Of a stretch of 22,659 nucleotides of DNA, positions 14,037 to 22,603 are shown one piece after another. The notes below the pieces were generated by a model. The model was not told the origin of the DNA. It ran no database searches and saw nothing but the letters and a program-made list of their open reading frames with translations. This stretch comes from UMGS172 sp045636945 (lineage in GTDB: Bacteria; Bacillota; Clostridia; Oscillospirales; Acutalibacteraceae). The position numbers and the translations under genes are program-made. How positions within the stretch are numbered: position 1 is the stretch's first letter; each line of letters begins with the position of its first letter. Location of the stretch: NCBI GenBank assembly GCA_045636945.1, contig JAZTYO010000015.1:1-22659 (forward strand), read 5' to 3'.

Positions 14037-15422
14037 ATGAGAAAGTTTGATATAAAAAGAGTAAATCTTTATACCATACTCCGAGACTACATTACAAACA
14101 TTTGGATAGTTGTGTTGGTCGCAATAACCGCCTTCGTGGGAAGCAGTTGCTACTATACGTATATACATAAGCACAATTATGTAAGCACAATGACCGTTTC
14201 TATTAACCTCAGTGGTTATACCACCAATGCAACGGCACTGTCGTTGGCAAGAACGGTGCTTATCGCAGAAACGTTGGATGACGTTTTCCAGAGTAACGCT
14301 GTCAAGGATGTTGTTGAAAAAGACCTCGGTGGGGAGATAACCGGTACTATTTCGGCAATGCAGTTGCCCGATACCAACCTTGTTCAGATCTCGGTTGTAG
14401 ATGAAAGTCCCGAAAAGGCCTACAACACATTGGTTTCGGTTTATAATAATTATGATAAGGTTACAAATCTTGCTTTCAGCAACATAATAATTCAGACCAT
14501 AGCCAACCCGACTATGCCGACCTCACCTCACGGTCAGATGTCGACCAAAATGTCAGGATTTTTGTTCGCGGTTGCGGCATGTTTCTTTGTTTCGGTAATA
14601 ATTATTTTAATTTCTTATGCTCGTGACACCATAAAGAACGTATCTGATGTCGAGTATGAACTTGATACCAAACTTTTCGGAACGGTTTACAGGGTCAAGA
14701 AACCGAGCAAAAAACTACCGGCACATAAACGCCGTCTGGTTGTTACCAATCCGCTTATCGGCTTTGATTTTGCCAACAGTTTCCGTAAAATGGCCGTTAA
14801 GCTTGAAAGTTTGCGTCGTACCAAGGGTCATAACGTATTTATGATAACCAGTGTTACCGAAAACGAAGGTAAATCGAGTATGGCGGTAAACCTTGCTATA
14901 ACGTTGCAGCAAAACAGCTCGAGAGTACTGCTTGTAGACTGCGACTTTAAGAATCCGTCGGTTTACCGATTCTTTGATAATATTCCCCGCCCCGAGAATT
15001 CTGATTTCCATCAGTTTATCGAAATGGGTGGCGATATTACCCACTTTATCAAACATGACCCTGATACAGGCCTTTATCTTGCCGATAGCATAGAGGTTTG
15101 CACCAACTCGGCCGAAAAGCTTGCAAGCAAACGCTTCTCGGATGTTATCAAGGCTTTGAAAACCCAGTTTGATTTTATCATTATTGATACACCGCCCTGC
15201 GGAATTACTGTTGACCCTGAGATTCTAGCCAATGTTGTTGATGCTGCACTTATTACCGTCCGTCAGGATTATGTAACTGTTACCGATATTAACGACCAAA
15301 TTCAGAACCTCAGCAAGTGTTATGTTGCAGGTTGCATTTTCAATGATATTGCAGGATTTAAGCGGACCTATGATAAATCGGCCGAGGTTTATATTAATTA
15401 TTATAACCGTCAGAACGGTTAA
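14037..15422 (+). CDS. BY-kinase 1: fused Wzz-type chain-length domain and tyrosine kinase, Tyr-poor tail
   Basis: This 461-residue protein joins a Wzz-like co-polymerase part to a bacterial tyrosine kinase part. Membrane segments lie at about 20-42 and 174-194 with an external domain between. The TANPTMPTSP-like stretch (about 155-164, IANPTMPTSP) is the proline-rich motif before the second membrane segment. The kinase has Walker A TSVTENEGKSS (271-281, K279), Walker A' LLVDCD (298-303) and Walker B FIIIDTPP (380-387). The C-terminal tail is short, with only Y445, Y452, Y455 and Y456, far fewer than most BY-kinases. GGAGG overlaps the stop of the preceding gene, so translation is likely coupled. 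It controls polysaccharide export or other targets by analogy with CapAB/Wzc. Confidence 0.9.
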   Translation: MRKFDIKRVNLYTILRDYITNIWIVVLVAITAFVGSSCYYTYIHKHNYVSTMTVSINLSGYTTNATALSLARTVLIAETLDDVFQSNAVKDVVEKDLGGEITGTISAMQLPDTNLVQISVVDESPEKAYNTLVSVYNNYDKVTNLAFSNIIIQTIANPTMPTSPHGQMSTKMSGFLFAVAACFFVSVIIILISYARDTIKNVSDVEYELDTKLFGTVYRVKKPSKKLPAHKRRLVVTNPLIGFDFANSFRKMAVKLESLRRTKGHNVFMITSVTENEGKSSMAVNLAITLQQNSSRVLLVDCDFKNPSVYRFFDNIPRPENSDFHQFIEMGGDITHFIKHDPDTGLYLADSIEVCTNSAEKLASKRFSDVIKALKTQFDFIIIDTPPCGITVDPEILANVVDAALITVRQDYVTVTDINDQIQNLSKCYVAGCIFNDIAGFKRTYDKSAEVYINYYNRQNG

Positions 15423-15437
15423 GGAAGGAGGAGTCTT

Positions 15438-16949
15438 ATGAGTTCAGAAAACAGCAACAGCAGAAGTAATCACGCGGTAGAAGAGCAGCCTCCTTTTTAT
15501 GTTAATGTCCGCAGATTTTTCTACAGCTTTAAAAAGTGTTGGTGGATTTCAGTAGTTTGTGCCATTCTTTTTGTGGCAATATCGTTCACCTATTTTAAAC
15601 TTACCTTCGAGCCCCGTTACCGTTCAGAGGTAAGATTTACCGTTACTCCGCTTATCGAAAGCGATGCGGCCAACGGTGCAAGCGTTTACAGCTTCAACTA
15701 TAATTCAACGCTGGCCTCTCAGATGGCTTCAACCTTCCCCTATATTATCAACTCAGGAATTATGTCGGACATTATTGCTAACGACATAAAGCATCCTTTT
15801 AATGCGAGTGTTTCGGCATCCGCGATTAAGGATACCAACATCTTCGAAATTACAGTAACCTCAACATCTGCACAGGATTCTTATGATGTACTTAATTCTA
15901 TCATAAAGAACTATCCCAAGGTTGCCGAGTATGTTGTCGGTGATACCCATATGACGGTCATCGACGGCTCCGAGCCCGAGGTCCCCACTGAGGCCTATAA
16001 CGAAGGCTACTACAATAGGTATGTTATATTTTTAGGTGTCTTCGGCATTTTGATAGGTATTGCTGTAGCGATTGCCGATATGAAGCTTAAAAAGACCGTT
16101 ATGTCCAAGCGTGATATTGAAGGTTACTTCAACGGCAAATGTATTTGCGAGATACCGCTTGTCAAGAGAAAGCGTACCAACAAATCAGAAACTATGCTCA
16201 AAATCGGTCCTTCGCTTTCAGCCTTCTCCGAATCATTGAGGGTTTTGAAGCAACGTGCCAAGAGCATTATGCGTTCTAAAAATGCCAAGGTTGTCGGTGT
16301 GACAAGTGCAGTCGGCGAGGAAGGCAAGACAACAATCTGCTACAACTTTGCCAAGGCTCTTTCAAACGGTGATGAAAAGGTATTGCTTATTGATATGGAC
16401 CTGCATAAGCGCGGTATCCAGAACAGCCTCAACCGTCGCGGTGACGTTCCCAATCTCGGTATTACCGATGTAGTAAGCAAAAAGGCCAATATAGGCGACG
16501 TTATCAACTCGGTTTCCAATACCTTTGACGTGCTGTTTGCAGGTGAGCAGAACGTAAAATTCCGCAAGGAAACGTTTAAATCAATTTTCGATTATGCTCG
16601 CGATAATTACGACTATATTATCGTTGATATGCCGGTTTGCAGTATTGTTTCCGAGACGGTTTCGATTGCTGACCTCTGCGACCAGATATTGTTTGTAATT
16701 CGTGCCAACACTATATCTCCTGACAAGATTTACAGTTGCTTGAAGGATATCTCGTTCAGTGATGTAAGTATGATGGGCTTTGTACTCAACTTTGTTGAGC
16801 AGAGCACAGGTGAGATGGGTGGTTATAAGTACTACGGCCGTTATGGTAAGCGCCGTTACGGTTATGGCTACGGCTATAGCTACTCGCATTACGGCACTAG
16901 CTACGGCTACACCCGAAATGTTGAAAGTCGTACCAACCCCGACGAATAA
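15438..16949 (+). CDS. BY-kinase 2: fused Wzz-type domain and tyrosine kinase with 12-tyrosine tail
   Basis: This 503-residue protein has the same plan as its neighbour but a diverged sequence. Membrane segments are at about 36-53 and 195-213. Walker A is TSAVGEEGKTT (289-299, K297), Walker A' is LLIDMD (316-321) and Walker B is YIIVDMP (393-399). The C-terminus carries a striking tyrosine cluster, 12 Tyr between residues 463 and 491 (GGYKYYGRYGKRRYGYGYGY, then SYSHYGTSYGY), the usual autophosphorylation tail. The N-terminus has an extra 20-residue Ser/Asn-rich cytosolic stretch. AAGGAGG precedes the ATG, 15 bases after the previous stop. A strong terminator follows, so it ends the operon. 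In most Firmicutes the Wzz and kinase parts are separate proteins; the fusion is notable. Confidence 0.92.
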   Translation: MSSENSNSRSNHAVEEQPPFYVNVRRFFYSFKKCWWISVVCAILFVAISFTYFKLTFEPRYRSEVRFTVTPLIESDAANGASVYSFNYNSTLASQMASTFPYIINSGIMSDIIANDIKHPFNASVSASAIKDTNIFEITVTSTSAQDSYDVLNSIIKNYPKVAEYVVGDTHMTVIDGSEPEVPTEAYNEGYYNRYVIFLGVFGILIGIAVAIADMKLKKTVMSKRDIEGYFNGKCICEIPLVKRKRTNKSETMLKIGPSLSAFSESLRVLKQRAKSIMRSKNAKVVGVTSAVGEEGKTTICYNFAKALSNGDEKVLLIDMDLHKRGIQNSLNRRGDVPNLGITDVVSKKANIGDVINSVSNTFDVLFAGEQNVKFRKETFKSIFDYARDNYDYIIVDMPVCSIVSETVSIADLCDQILFVIRANTISPDKIYSCLKDISFSDVSMMGFVLNFVEQSTGEMGGYKYYGRYGKRRYGYGYGYSYSHYGTSYGYTRNVESRTNPDE

Positions 16950-16967
16950 ACTCTAAAACTGCAAAAC

Positions 16968-17001
16968 AAAACTGCCCGAGTAATCACTCGGGCAGTTTTT
17001 T
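16968..17001. terminator. Rho-independent terminator closing the BY-kinase operon
   Basis: ACTGCCCGAGT (16971-16981) pairs perfectly with ACTCGGGCAGT (16986-16996) around the loop AATC, with three more A-T pairs and a T run on the plus strand. The minus-strand side is also followed by a T-rich stretch, so it probably ends the htpG-side transcript as well, from the opposite direction. Confidence 0.92.
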
Positions 17002-17005
17002 AATC

Positions 17006-17242
17006 TTATTTGTTTTGGTTGGTGTTTTTATTTCCGTTAGTGTTTTCGCTCCCGTCAAAAGGATTGTCGGTGGGTTGTTCCGCGTTGGATGGGTCAACCT
17101 TTTTGTCCGACTTTATTTCGGTTTTCTTTTGTTCTCGCCATTGGTCGATTTTCTTGGCAATTTTCGGTGTTATCAGACAAAGTCCAACAATTATCGCCAT
17201 AAAGAAAGCCCAAGTCGTGGCATATTGGAGATAAATCCACAT
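17006..17242 (-). CDS. Small single-pass membrane protein with Asn/Asp-rich tail
   Basis: This 78-residue protein is not a family I recognise. It has one membrane segment (about 8-27, ATTWAFFMAIIVGLCLITPK) after a very short N-terminus. A basic/acidic stretch follows (KKIDQWREQKKTEIKSDKK), then a hydrophilic, Asn-rich, low-complexity tail. Support for a real gene comes from its position: the htpG stop and its AAGGTGAT ribosome binding site overlap, and its ATG comes 9 bases after htpG. It ends just before the shared terminator. It is likely co-translated with htpG as the last gene of that operon. Confidence 0.72.
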   Translation of the reverse strand: MWIYLQYATTWAFFMAIIVGLCLITPKIAKKIDQWREQKKTEIKSDKKVDPSNAEQPTDNPFDGSENTNGNKNTNQNK

Positions 17243-17251
17243 ATAATCACC

Positions 17252-19150
17252 TTATTTCAAGAATTCGCAGACGGTATCGCAAAGACCGACGGCATCGTCA
17301 ACGGGTAGACCTGCAATAAGTCTTGCCGATGCGTGCAGCACCTTTGCTATTTTTTCAGCCTTTTCCTTGTCGTTTTCGTATGCATCCTTCAATGCTGCAA
17401 AAACGGGATGCGATGGGTTAAGTTCAAGTACCTTTTCGGCCTTGGGTTTGTGCTCGTCACCCGGCATCATTGCAAAATATTTTTCCATTTCTAAGGTAAC
17501 GTGACCCGTGGTTGAAAGGAAAACAGGCTTGGTTTTGAGTTTGTCGGACACAACGCAGGAAACGATTTCGTCACCAACGGCAGTTTTCACAAACTCGCAA
17601 AGCCCCTTGTTTTCGGTCTTGATTTCCTCAGACCTTTTCTTCTCGTCCTCAGAAAGCAGTCCCGAATCCTCGGAATCAACTGCCTTTAACTCCTTGTCGT
17701 CAAACTTTCCGATACCTGCGACAACGAACTCGTCAACATCATCGGTAAGATACAGCATCTCAAAGCCCTTTTCACGGCAAAGCTCGGTTTGGGGGAGTGA
17801 TGCAATCTTGTCAACCGAATCACCCACGACATAGTAGATATATTGCTGACCGTCCTTCATACGGGCAACGTAATCTTTAAGGGTGGTCAGTTTGTCTGAA
17901 TCGGACGAATGGAAAACGAGCAGGTCCATTACGGCATCCTTGTGGAAACCGTAGTCGCTGACAACACCGTATTTTACCTGAATACCGAAATTGCGCCAGA
18001 ATGCGGCATACTTTTCGGGGTCGTTCTGCTGTAATTTGAGCAATTCAGATTTTATTTTCTTCTCAATGTTGCCTGCAATGACCTTCAACTGACGGTCGTT
18101 CTGCAAAAGCTCACGGGAAATGTTCAAGGACAAATCGCCCGTGTCGACAACACCCTTGACAAAACGGAAATGGTCGGGGAGTAGCTGCTCACACTTGTCC
18201 ATAATCAGCACACCCGACGAGTACAACTGTAAGCCTTTTTCAAAGTCCTTGGTATAGTAGCCGTAAGGCACCTTTGAGGGAACGAAAAGCATTGCCTTGT
18301 AGGAAACAAGTCCGTCGGCATTGACGCGGATGGTCAAAGCAGGGTCCTCAAAGTCCATAAACTTTTCCTTGTAATAAGCAGCACATTCCTCGTCTGAAAC
18401 TTCGGACTTTGCCCTTTGCCAAATGGGAACCATACTGTTCAGGGTCTTGATCTCGCGAACCTTTTCATATTTGGCCTCTTCACCCTCGGCGGCAACGTTT
18501 TTGGTTTTTTCGGTTTCCATCTTGATGGGATAGCGGATGTAGTCCGAATAACGGCTTATAAGCTCGGTTATGGTGTATTGCTCAAGATACTGCGAGTAGC
18601 GCTCCTCATCGGAATCGTCCTTGATGTGCATAATAATATCGGTACCGATAGTATCCTTCTGGCATTCCTCAACGGTGTATCCGTCGCAACCCTCACTTGT
18701 CCATTTAAGGGCAACTTCACTGTCATATTTGCGGGTGATGACGGTTACTTTGTCGGCCACCATAAAAGCCGAATAGAAACCGACACCAAACTGACCGATA
18801 ATGTCAGCCTCGGCCGACGAATCGTTCTCGGCAAGGTCCTTTTTAAAGGCCAAAGAACCGCTTTTTGCGATGGTGCCGAGGTTTTCCTCAAGCTCCTTTT
18901 CGTTCATACCGATACCGTTGTCCGAAACGGTGAGGGTACGGTTTTCCTTGTCAACGGCGATAAAAATGCCAAACTCCGAGCATTTTTCACGAACACTTTC
19001 GTCGGTCAGCGAAATATAGTGAAGCTTGTCCACAGCATCGCTGGCGTTGGAGACAATTTCGCGAAGAAAAATGTCCTTGTTGGTGTAAATCGAGTTAATC
19101 ATCAAGTCAAGCAAACGCTTAGACTCGGCTTTAAAACTTTTCTTTCTCAT
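17252..19150 (-). CDS. htpG: Chaperone HtpG (Hsp90 family)
   Basis: This 632-residue Hsp90 homologue is an ATP-driven chaperone in the cytosol. The GHKL ATPase domain is complete: FLREIVSNASDAVDKL (28-43, with E31 catalytic and N35 for Mg), VSDNGIGM (75-82), GTIAKSGS (92-99) and GQFGVGFYSAFM (119-130). The middle domain has YSSGVLIMD and LNISRELLQNDRQLK, with the catalytic-loop arginine. The C-terminal dimerisation domain ends without an eukaryotic MEEVD motif, as expected. Length is normal. AGAGGTACTAAA precedes the ATG. It follows the U32 gene by 30 bases, without a terminator, and is followed by the small membrane protein. I saw no heat-shock operator upstream. Confidence 0.97.
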   Translation of the reverse strand: MRKKSFKAESKRLLDLMINSIYTNKDIFLREIVSNASDAVDKLHYISLTDESVREKCSEFGIFIAVDKENRTLTVSDNGIGMNEKELEENLGTIAKSGSLAFKKDLAENDSSAEADIIGQFGVGFYSAFMVADKVTVITRKYDSEVALKWTSEGCDGYTVEECQKDTIGTDIIMHIKDDSDEERYSQYLEQYTITELISRYSDYIRYPIKMETEKTKNVAAEGEEAKYEKVREIKTLNSMVPIWQRAKSEVSDEECAAYYKEKFMDFEDPALTIRVNADGLVSYKAMLFVPSKVPYGYYTKDFEKGLQLYSSGVLIMDKCEQLLPDHFRFVKGVVDTGDLSLNISRELLQNDRQLKVIAGNIEKKIKSELLKLQQNDPEKYAAFWRNFGIQVKYGVVSDYGFHKDAVMDLLVFHSSDSDKLTTLKDYVARMKDGQQYIYYVVGDSVDKIASLPQTELCREKGFEMLYLTDDVDEFVVAGIGKFDDKELKAVDSEDSGLLSEDEKKRSEEIKTENKGLCEFVKTAVGDEIVSCVVSDKLKTKPVFLSTTGHVTLEMEKYFAMMPGDEHKPKAEKVLELNPSHPVFAALKDAYENDKEKAEKIAKVLHASARLIAGLPVDDAVGLCDTVCEFLK

Positions 19151-19180
19151 TTTAGTACCTCTTTTGCTGAATGATAAAAT

Positions 19181-21247
19181 TTAAAATACCTCTCGGTAAT
19201 AAAGTCCTCTTGTAAATTCCACGTCGGATTTCGCGTTGGCTCTGAAGGCTGTCAAAACCTCGTCGCAACGTTCCTTTGGCTCGTCGGTGAAATATAAAAC
19301 CTCAAAATCGAGATTTTTCATTTCAAATTTGCGGTCAAACATCCAAACGGGACGCGAGTTGAACATTTCGGAAAACTCACCGCGGCACATCACGGGGAAT
19401 GAAACACCCTTGCGGTCGGTCAGTTCGGCTGAACCCTCGCATTTGCCACAACCCAAGCCGTTTTTGTTGGGACAGTTGCGGAAAAGCATCAAGGGAAGCT
19501 TTCCGTAGGTGATAATTCCAAGCGGCAATTTCCTATTTAAATGGAAAATATCGGTTATCGATGTTTCAAACGAAACCACTGAGGCCACAGCACCCATGTC
19601 ACGCACCGCCGAAATGCTTTCGGAGTTGAAAACGTTCATTCCAAAGCCTGCAATGGGTAAAAGTCCTGCCTTTTTGGTCAATGTGAATGCCGCCAAATTA
19701 CCGCACATAGCGGCCTTGACCCCATAATTTTTGGCTGATTCCAGCTGCTTTAACACCGTGTCGGCAGAATACAGAATTCCACGTGGAACATCGGCAATTA
19801 TTTCAATGTTTTCGGGCAGATTGATGCCTGAAAAATCGGTTTCACACGGCAAAATAACTGCAGAAATGCCCGAAAGGTCATCGGGAATCTGCGAAGCGTT
19901 GCGGAAGCTCGCGACTGCATTTATAGGTCTTAAAGTTCCGCTTGCAGTCTGCGGATTATACTCCGAAACCGTACTGCCCAAAGCACGGCAACCGTCATAT
20001 TCGGCACGTTTTTCGGTTAAAACCTCAAAGGCTTGACGTCGTAATTCCGAAATTGCGGAAGCGCTGACTGAAAGCCCGTCGTCAATATAGCAGTTGATGT
20101 TTTCAAAATAATAGGGAGTACCACCCGTTTTGTCGAGCTTTGATACCAAAAATTCGCGGTCGACCGCCCTCACATTGGCGGTTTCGGGGACGTTGCCGAC
20201 CACCTCAACCAAATTGTTCTCGTTATCCCAAACGGTGAGAGTCAAAGGTTGTCCAGTGTTCACCGAAACGTTGGCAAAAACGGCAACACGGCTAAATTCA
20301 CGGCGGTAAAGCTCGTGTGCCTGATTTATCATTTTGGTGGTCATTTCGGCATCCTTTTCGGTGCGGGTGCCAAACATATCGCGACCCAATCGGTTGTTGT
20401 AATATCCGTCGGTGTGCCCGCTTCTCGAGAAGATTCCTGACAAAAGCTCGGCCGTGTCGTAAGGGATTTCCTTGCCGTCGGCGGCAGAGCGTACCGCCGA
20501 AACAGCGGCGGCAACATATTCGGGTCGCTTCATACGACCTTCGATTTTAAACGAAGTGATCCCCATATCACGCATCTCGGCAATGTGGGGAATATAGCTC
20601 ATATCCTTAAGGCTCAAATCGTGACCCGTGCCGTTTTTGACGGCAAATTCAAGTCGGCAGGGTTGTGCGCAAAGTCCTCGGTTGCCACTGCGACCACCCC
20701 AAACAGAGCTCAAATAGCACTGACCCGAAAGGCACATACACAAAGCGCCGTGAACAAAGGCTTCAACCTCGAGGCCTAAACGTTTTGCCTCGTCACAAAG
20801 TGCCGACAGAGAGGCCTTGTCCATCTCGCGGGCAACAACAACCCTCGAAAAGCCCATTTCTTTAAGTGGCAAAAGGGCTTCGGGACTGTGCACCGACATC
20901 TGTGTCGATGCGTGAATCGGCATATTGGGTAAATGTTTGCGCAAAAGTCGAATCAATCCTAAATCCTGCACGATAAGTGCATCTACACCGACCTTTGCGG
21001 CAGTTTCGGCAACACGAAGAGCAGAAGACAGTTCACTGTCGGCTGTAAGCGTATTAAGGGTCAGATAGGTTTTAACACCTCTGACCCTTGCAATTTCTGC
21101 GGCATACCGCATATCTTCAGCTGTAAAATTCTTGGCGTTACGTCGTGCGTTGAAATCACCGACCCCAAAATACACGGCATCGGCACCCGAACGCACTGCA
21201 GCCTCAAAGCTTTCAAGACTGCCTGCAGGGGCTAAAACCTCAATCAT
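19181..21247 (-). CDS. U32 peptidase-family protein (RlhA/YdcP-like), with DUF3656-type C-terminal part
   Basis: This 688-residue protein has the U32 core: MIEVLAPAGSLESFEAAVRS then GADAVYFG at the N-terminus, and HGALCMCLSGQCYLSS with RSGNRGLCAQPCR around residues 166-198. Cysteines C170, C172, C177, C193 and C197 are in place to hold an Fe-S cluster. The C-terminal half (about 390-688) is of the DUF3656 type and has a second cysteine group, CPNKNGLGCGKC. RlhA proteins of this class hydroxylate 23S rRNA cytidine 2501 in E. coli. Whether this one does, or acts as a protease or tRNA modifier, cannot be read here. It starts within the zapA stop (ATGA overlap), so it is translationally coupled to zapA, an arrangement common in Clostridia. 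Confidence 0.92.
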   Translation of the reverse strand: MIEVLAPAGSLESFEAAVRSGADAVYFGVGDFNARRNAKNFTAEDMRYAAEIARVRGVKTYLTLNTLTADSELSSALRVAETAAKVGVDALIVQDLGLIRLLRKHLPNMPIHASTQMSVHSPEALLPLKEMGFSRVVVAREMDKASLSALCDEAKRLGLEVEAFVHGALCMCLSGQCYLSSVWGGRSGNRGLCAQPCRLEFAVKNGTGHDLSLKDMSYIPHIAEMRDMGITSFKIEGRMKRPEYVAAAVSAVRSAADGKEIPYDTAELLSGIFSRSGHTDGYYNNRLGRDMFGTRTEKDAEMTTKMINQAHELYRREFSRVAVFANVSVNTGQPLTLTVWDNENNLVEVVGNVPETANVRAVDREFLVSKLDKTGGTPYYFENINCYIDDGLSVSASAISELRRQAFEVLTEKRAEYDGCRALGSTVSEYNPQTASGTLRPINAVASFRNASQIPDDLSGISAVILPCETDFSGINLPENIEIIADVPRGILYSADTVLKQLESAKNYGVKAAMCGNLAAFTLTKKAGLLPIAGFGMNVFNSESISAVRDMGAVASVVSFETSITDIFHLNRKLPLGIITYGKLPLMLFRNCPNKNGLGCGKCEGSAELTDRKGVSFPVMCRGEFSEMFNSRPVWMFDRKFEMKNLDFEVLYFTDEPKERCDEVLTAFRANAKSDVEFTRGLYYREVF

Positions 21248-21591
21248 AATGCGCTTTTATCAAGCCGAAGCTGACGGTTTTCGCGGTTGAGTCGTTCAAT
21301 TTCGCGGCGAGCACCGTCAATTTCCATTCGAGCACAAGCCAATTCCTCTGAAACACGTTTGAACTCGGCCTTGGCTTCCTCTGCGGCAATGGTTGCCTTC
21401 TTAGCACCGTCGCAATACTCCAAAGCGGCAAGAATAGCCACCATTGCGGTTGAAAGATAAGGATTACTGCGAGCCAAGGTGTCAAGCTTTACATTAAGCT
21501 CGTCACCAATCTTGCGAACGTAGGTTTCCTCGTCCTCCGATGCGATGATATAGTCGATACCGCCGACGGTAATTCTGAATTTATTAGCCAT
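21244..21591 (-). CDS. zapA: Cell-division protein ZapA
   Basis: This 115-residue protein bundles FtsZ filaments at mid-cell. The N-terminal ZapA domain MANKFRITVGGIDYIIASED, EETYVRKIGDELNVKLD and NPYLSTAMVAILAALEYCD covers residues 1-61. A long coiled coil (about 62-115, rich in E, A, R and K) follows, the dimer/tetramer helix of the family. The ATG at 21591 is chosen since GAGG lies 6 bases upstream and the family starts MxNK; a TTG 12 bases further up lies on the ribosome binding site itself. Its stop overlaps the U32 start. Confidence 0.93.
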   Translation of the reverse strand: MANKFRITVGGIDYIIASEDEETYVRKIGDELNVKLDTLARSNPYLSTAMVAILAALEYCDGAKKATIAAEEAKAEFKRVSEELACARMEIDGARREIERLNRENRQLRLDKSAL

Positions 21592-21641
21592 AATCCACCT
21601 CAAGATTTTGAAATGATATAAAGATATACTTATTCAAGCCC

Positions 21642-21670
21642 ATTGTACACTATTTGGCGGAAAAGTTAAA
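21642..21670 (-). promoter_or_regulatory. Sigma-A promoter of zapA-U32-htpG
   Basis: On the minus strand TTTAAC (21670-21665) and TACAAT (21647-21642) are 17 bases apart. The start would be near 21635, with about 44 bases of leader. It is the only clear promoter for this four-gene block. Confidence 0.5.
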
Positions 21671-21720
21671 GATGTTTTGTAAATTTTTTTGATATTTTTT
21701 GCGAAAAAACGACAAAATTA

Positions 21721-22521
21721 TCAAAGTATGACCTTTACACCCTTTGGTGCTTCAAATTCGGTCGCAACAGTGCCGTTTTCAAGGCGCTTGTGGTGAATGG
21801 AAACCACGCCGAAAGGAGTGGGAAATTTGCCCTTTACCCAATCAAGTCCGTCAAGGTGGGGTGTCAGTCGAAGGGTCCTACAGCCCTCATCCTCGATATT
21901 GACACCCAGCACGTATTCCATAAGATAAGGCACGGGACCTGCTGCCCAACCATGACAAAAGCTGTGACGGAGTCCTTTATAGCAATATGCTCCGAAGTCG
22001 GCGTGGATGTCGCGTTCACCATTCGTCGGAACAGTGTCAACCGATGAGGAGTTTTGGCTCCGTTTGGGGTTGTAATCCTCAAAGAAGGTGGTTGCACCCT
22101 TTTTTAGCATTTCACCGTAATATTCCTTCATCAAATTGAGTGCCTCACCGTAGTGTCCTGCCTTGGCCATGGCCGACAAAAGGTGATACCCCATAAAGGT
22201 CGAAAATCCCTTGATTCCGTCCTTTTCGATAATCTCGGCGACAACGTTGGGGTCAATATTGCCTGCCAACGACTGTACGGCAACAATCTGCTTGATTTCA
22301 CCGCCGTCGAGCGAGGTTTTTTCAAGCCTTACAAGGCAATCCTCCGACATCCTTGCGGTGTCCTTGAGGTCTAACTTGTTCAAAAGTTCAATTCCTGCCG
22401 ACAAAGTCAGCTTCAAAAGACCCTTGATTGCGGCGACCGATTTGGGGTTGCTGTCGGTCGGCCAATCGAGGAAATATCTCGGCAGGGTCATTTTTCCGTC
22501 GTCAAGCACGGTGTTGCACAA
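21721..22521 (-). pseudogene. GH78-type alpha-L-rhamnosidase, C-terminal remnant
   Basis: About 266 residues match the last part of GH78-like six-hairpin glycosidases. FLDWPTDSNPKSVAAIKGLL opens the remnant, then GFSTFMGYHLLSAMAKAGHY, EALNLMKEYYGEMLKKGATTF, SFCHGWAAGPVPYLMEYVLGV (each within the last toroid helices) and a C-terminal beta domain with TLRLTPHLDGLDWVKG. Whole enzymes are 500-900 residues; the region with the catalytic acid (DERLGW type) is missing. The frame stays open only to 22557, where TGA (22560-22558) blocks it, and none of the three minus frames at 22522-22659 looks like the expected upstream GH78 sequence. The TTG at 22521 has no ribosome binding site. I infer a broken gene, but a shortened functional protein or a sequence error cannot be excluded. 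Confidence 0.7.
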
Positions 22522-22545
22522 CTGCTTCGACGAAAGATTCGGAAT

Positions 22546-22603
22546 CCTGCGAGTACCTCAAGCCAACAAAAAACCAACCCTTGAGGGTTACGGGTCACGC
22601 AGG
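22546..22603. repeat. Nested palindrome interrupting the GH78 frame
   Basis: Three successive arms pair around a 17-base A/C-rich loop: CCTGCG (22546-22551) with CGCAGG (22598-22603), GTA with TAC, and CCTCAAG (22556-22562) with CTTGAGG (22580-22586). The in-frame TGA that ends the GH78 frame lies within the innermost arm. It may be a small palindromic insertion or the 3' hairpin of a neighbouring transcript. Confidence 0.5.

Noticed and set aside
18416..19174. A 252-codon open frame on the plus strand opposite htpG.
   Set aside because: Antisense shadow of the htpG N-terminal ATPase domain.
21671..21720. A terminator after the rhamnosidase remnant.
   Set aside because: Only a very A/T-rich, weak pairing (TTTTG/CAAAA) without a clear T run was found.
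22530..22560. A T-arm-like stretch (GATTCCGAATC) suggesting a tRNA.
   Set aside because: No acceptor, D or anticodon arms could be placed around it on either strand.
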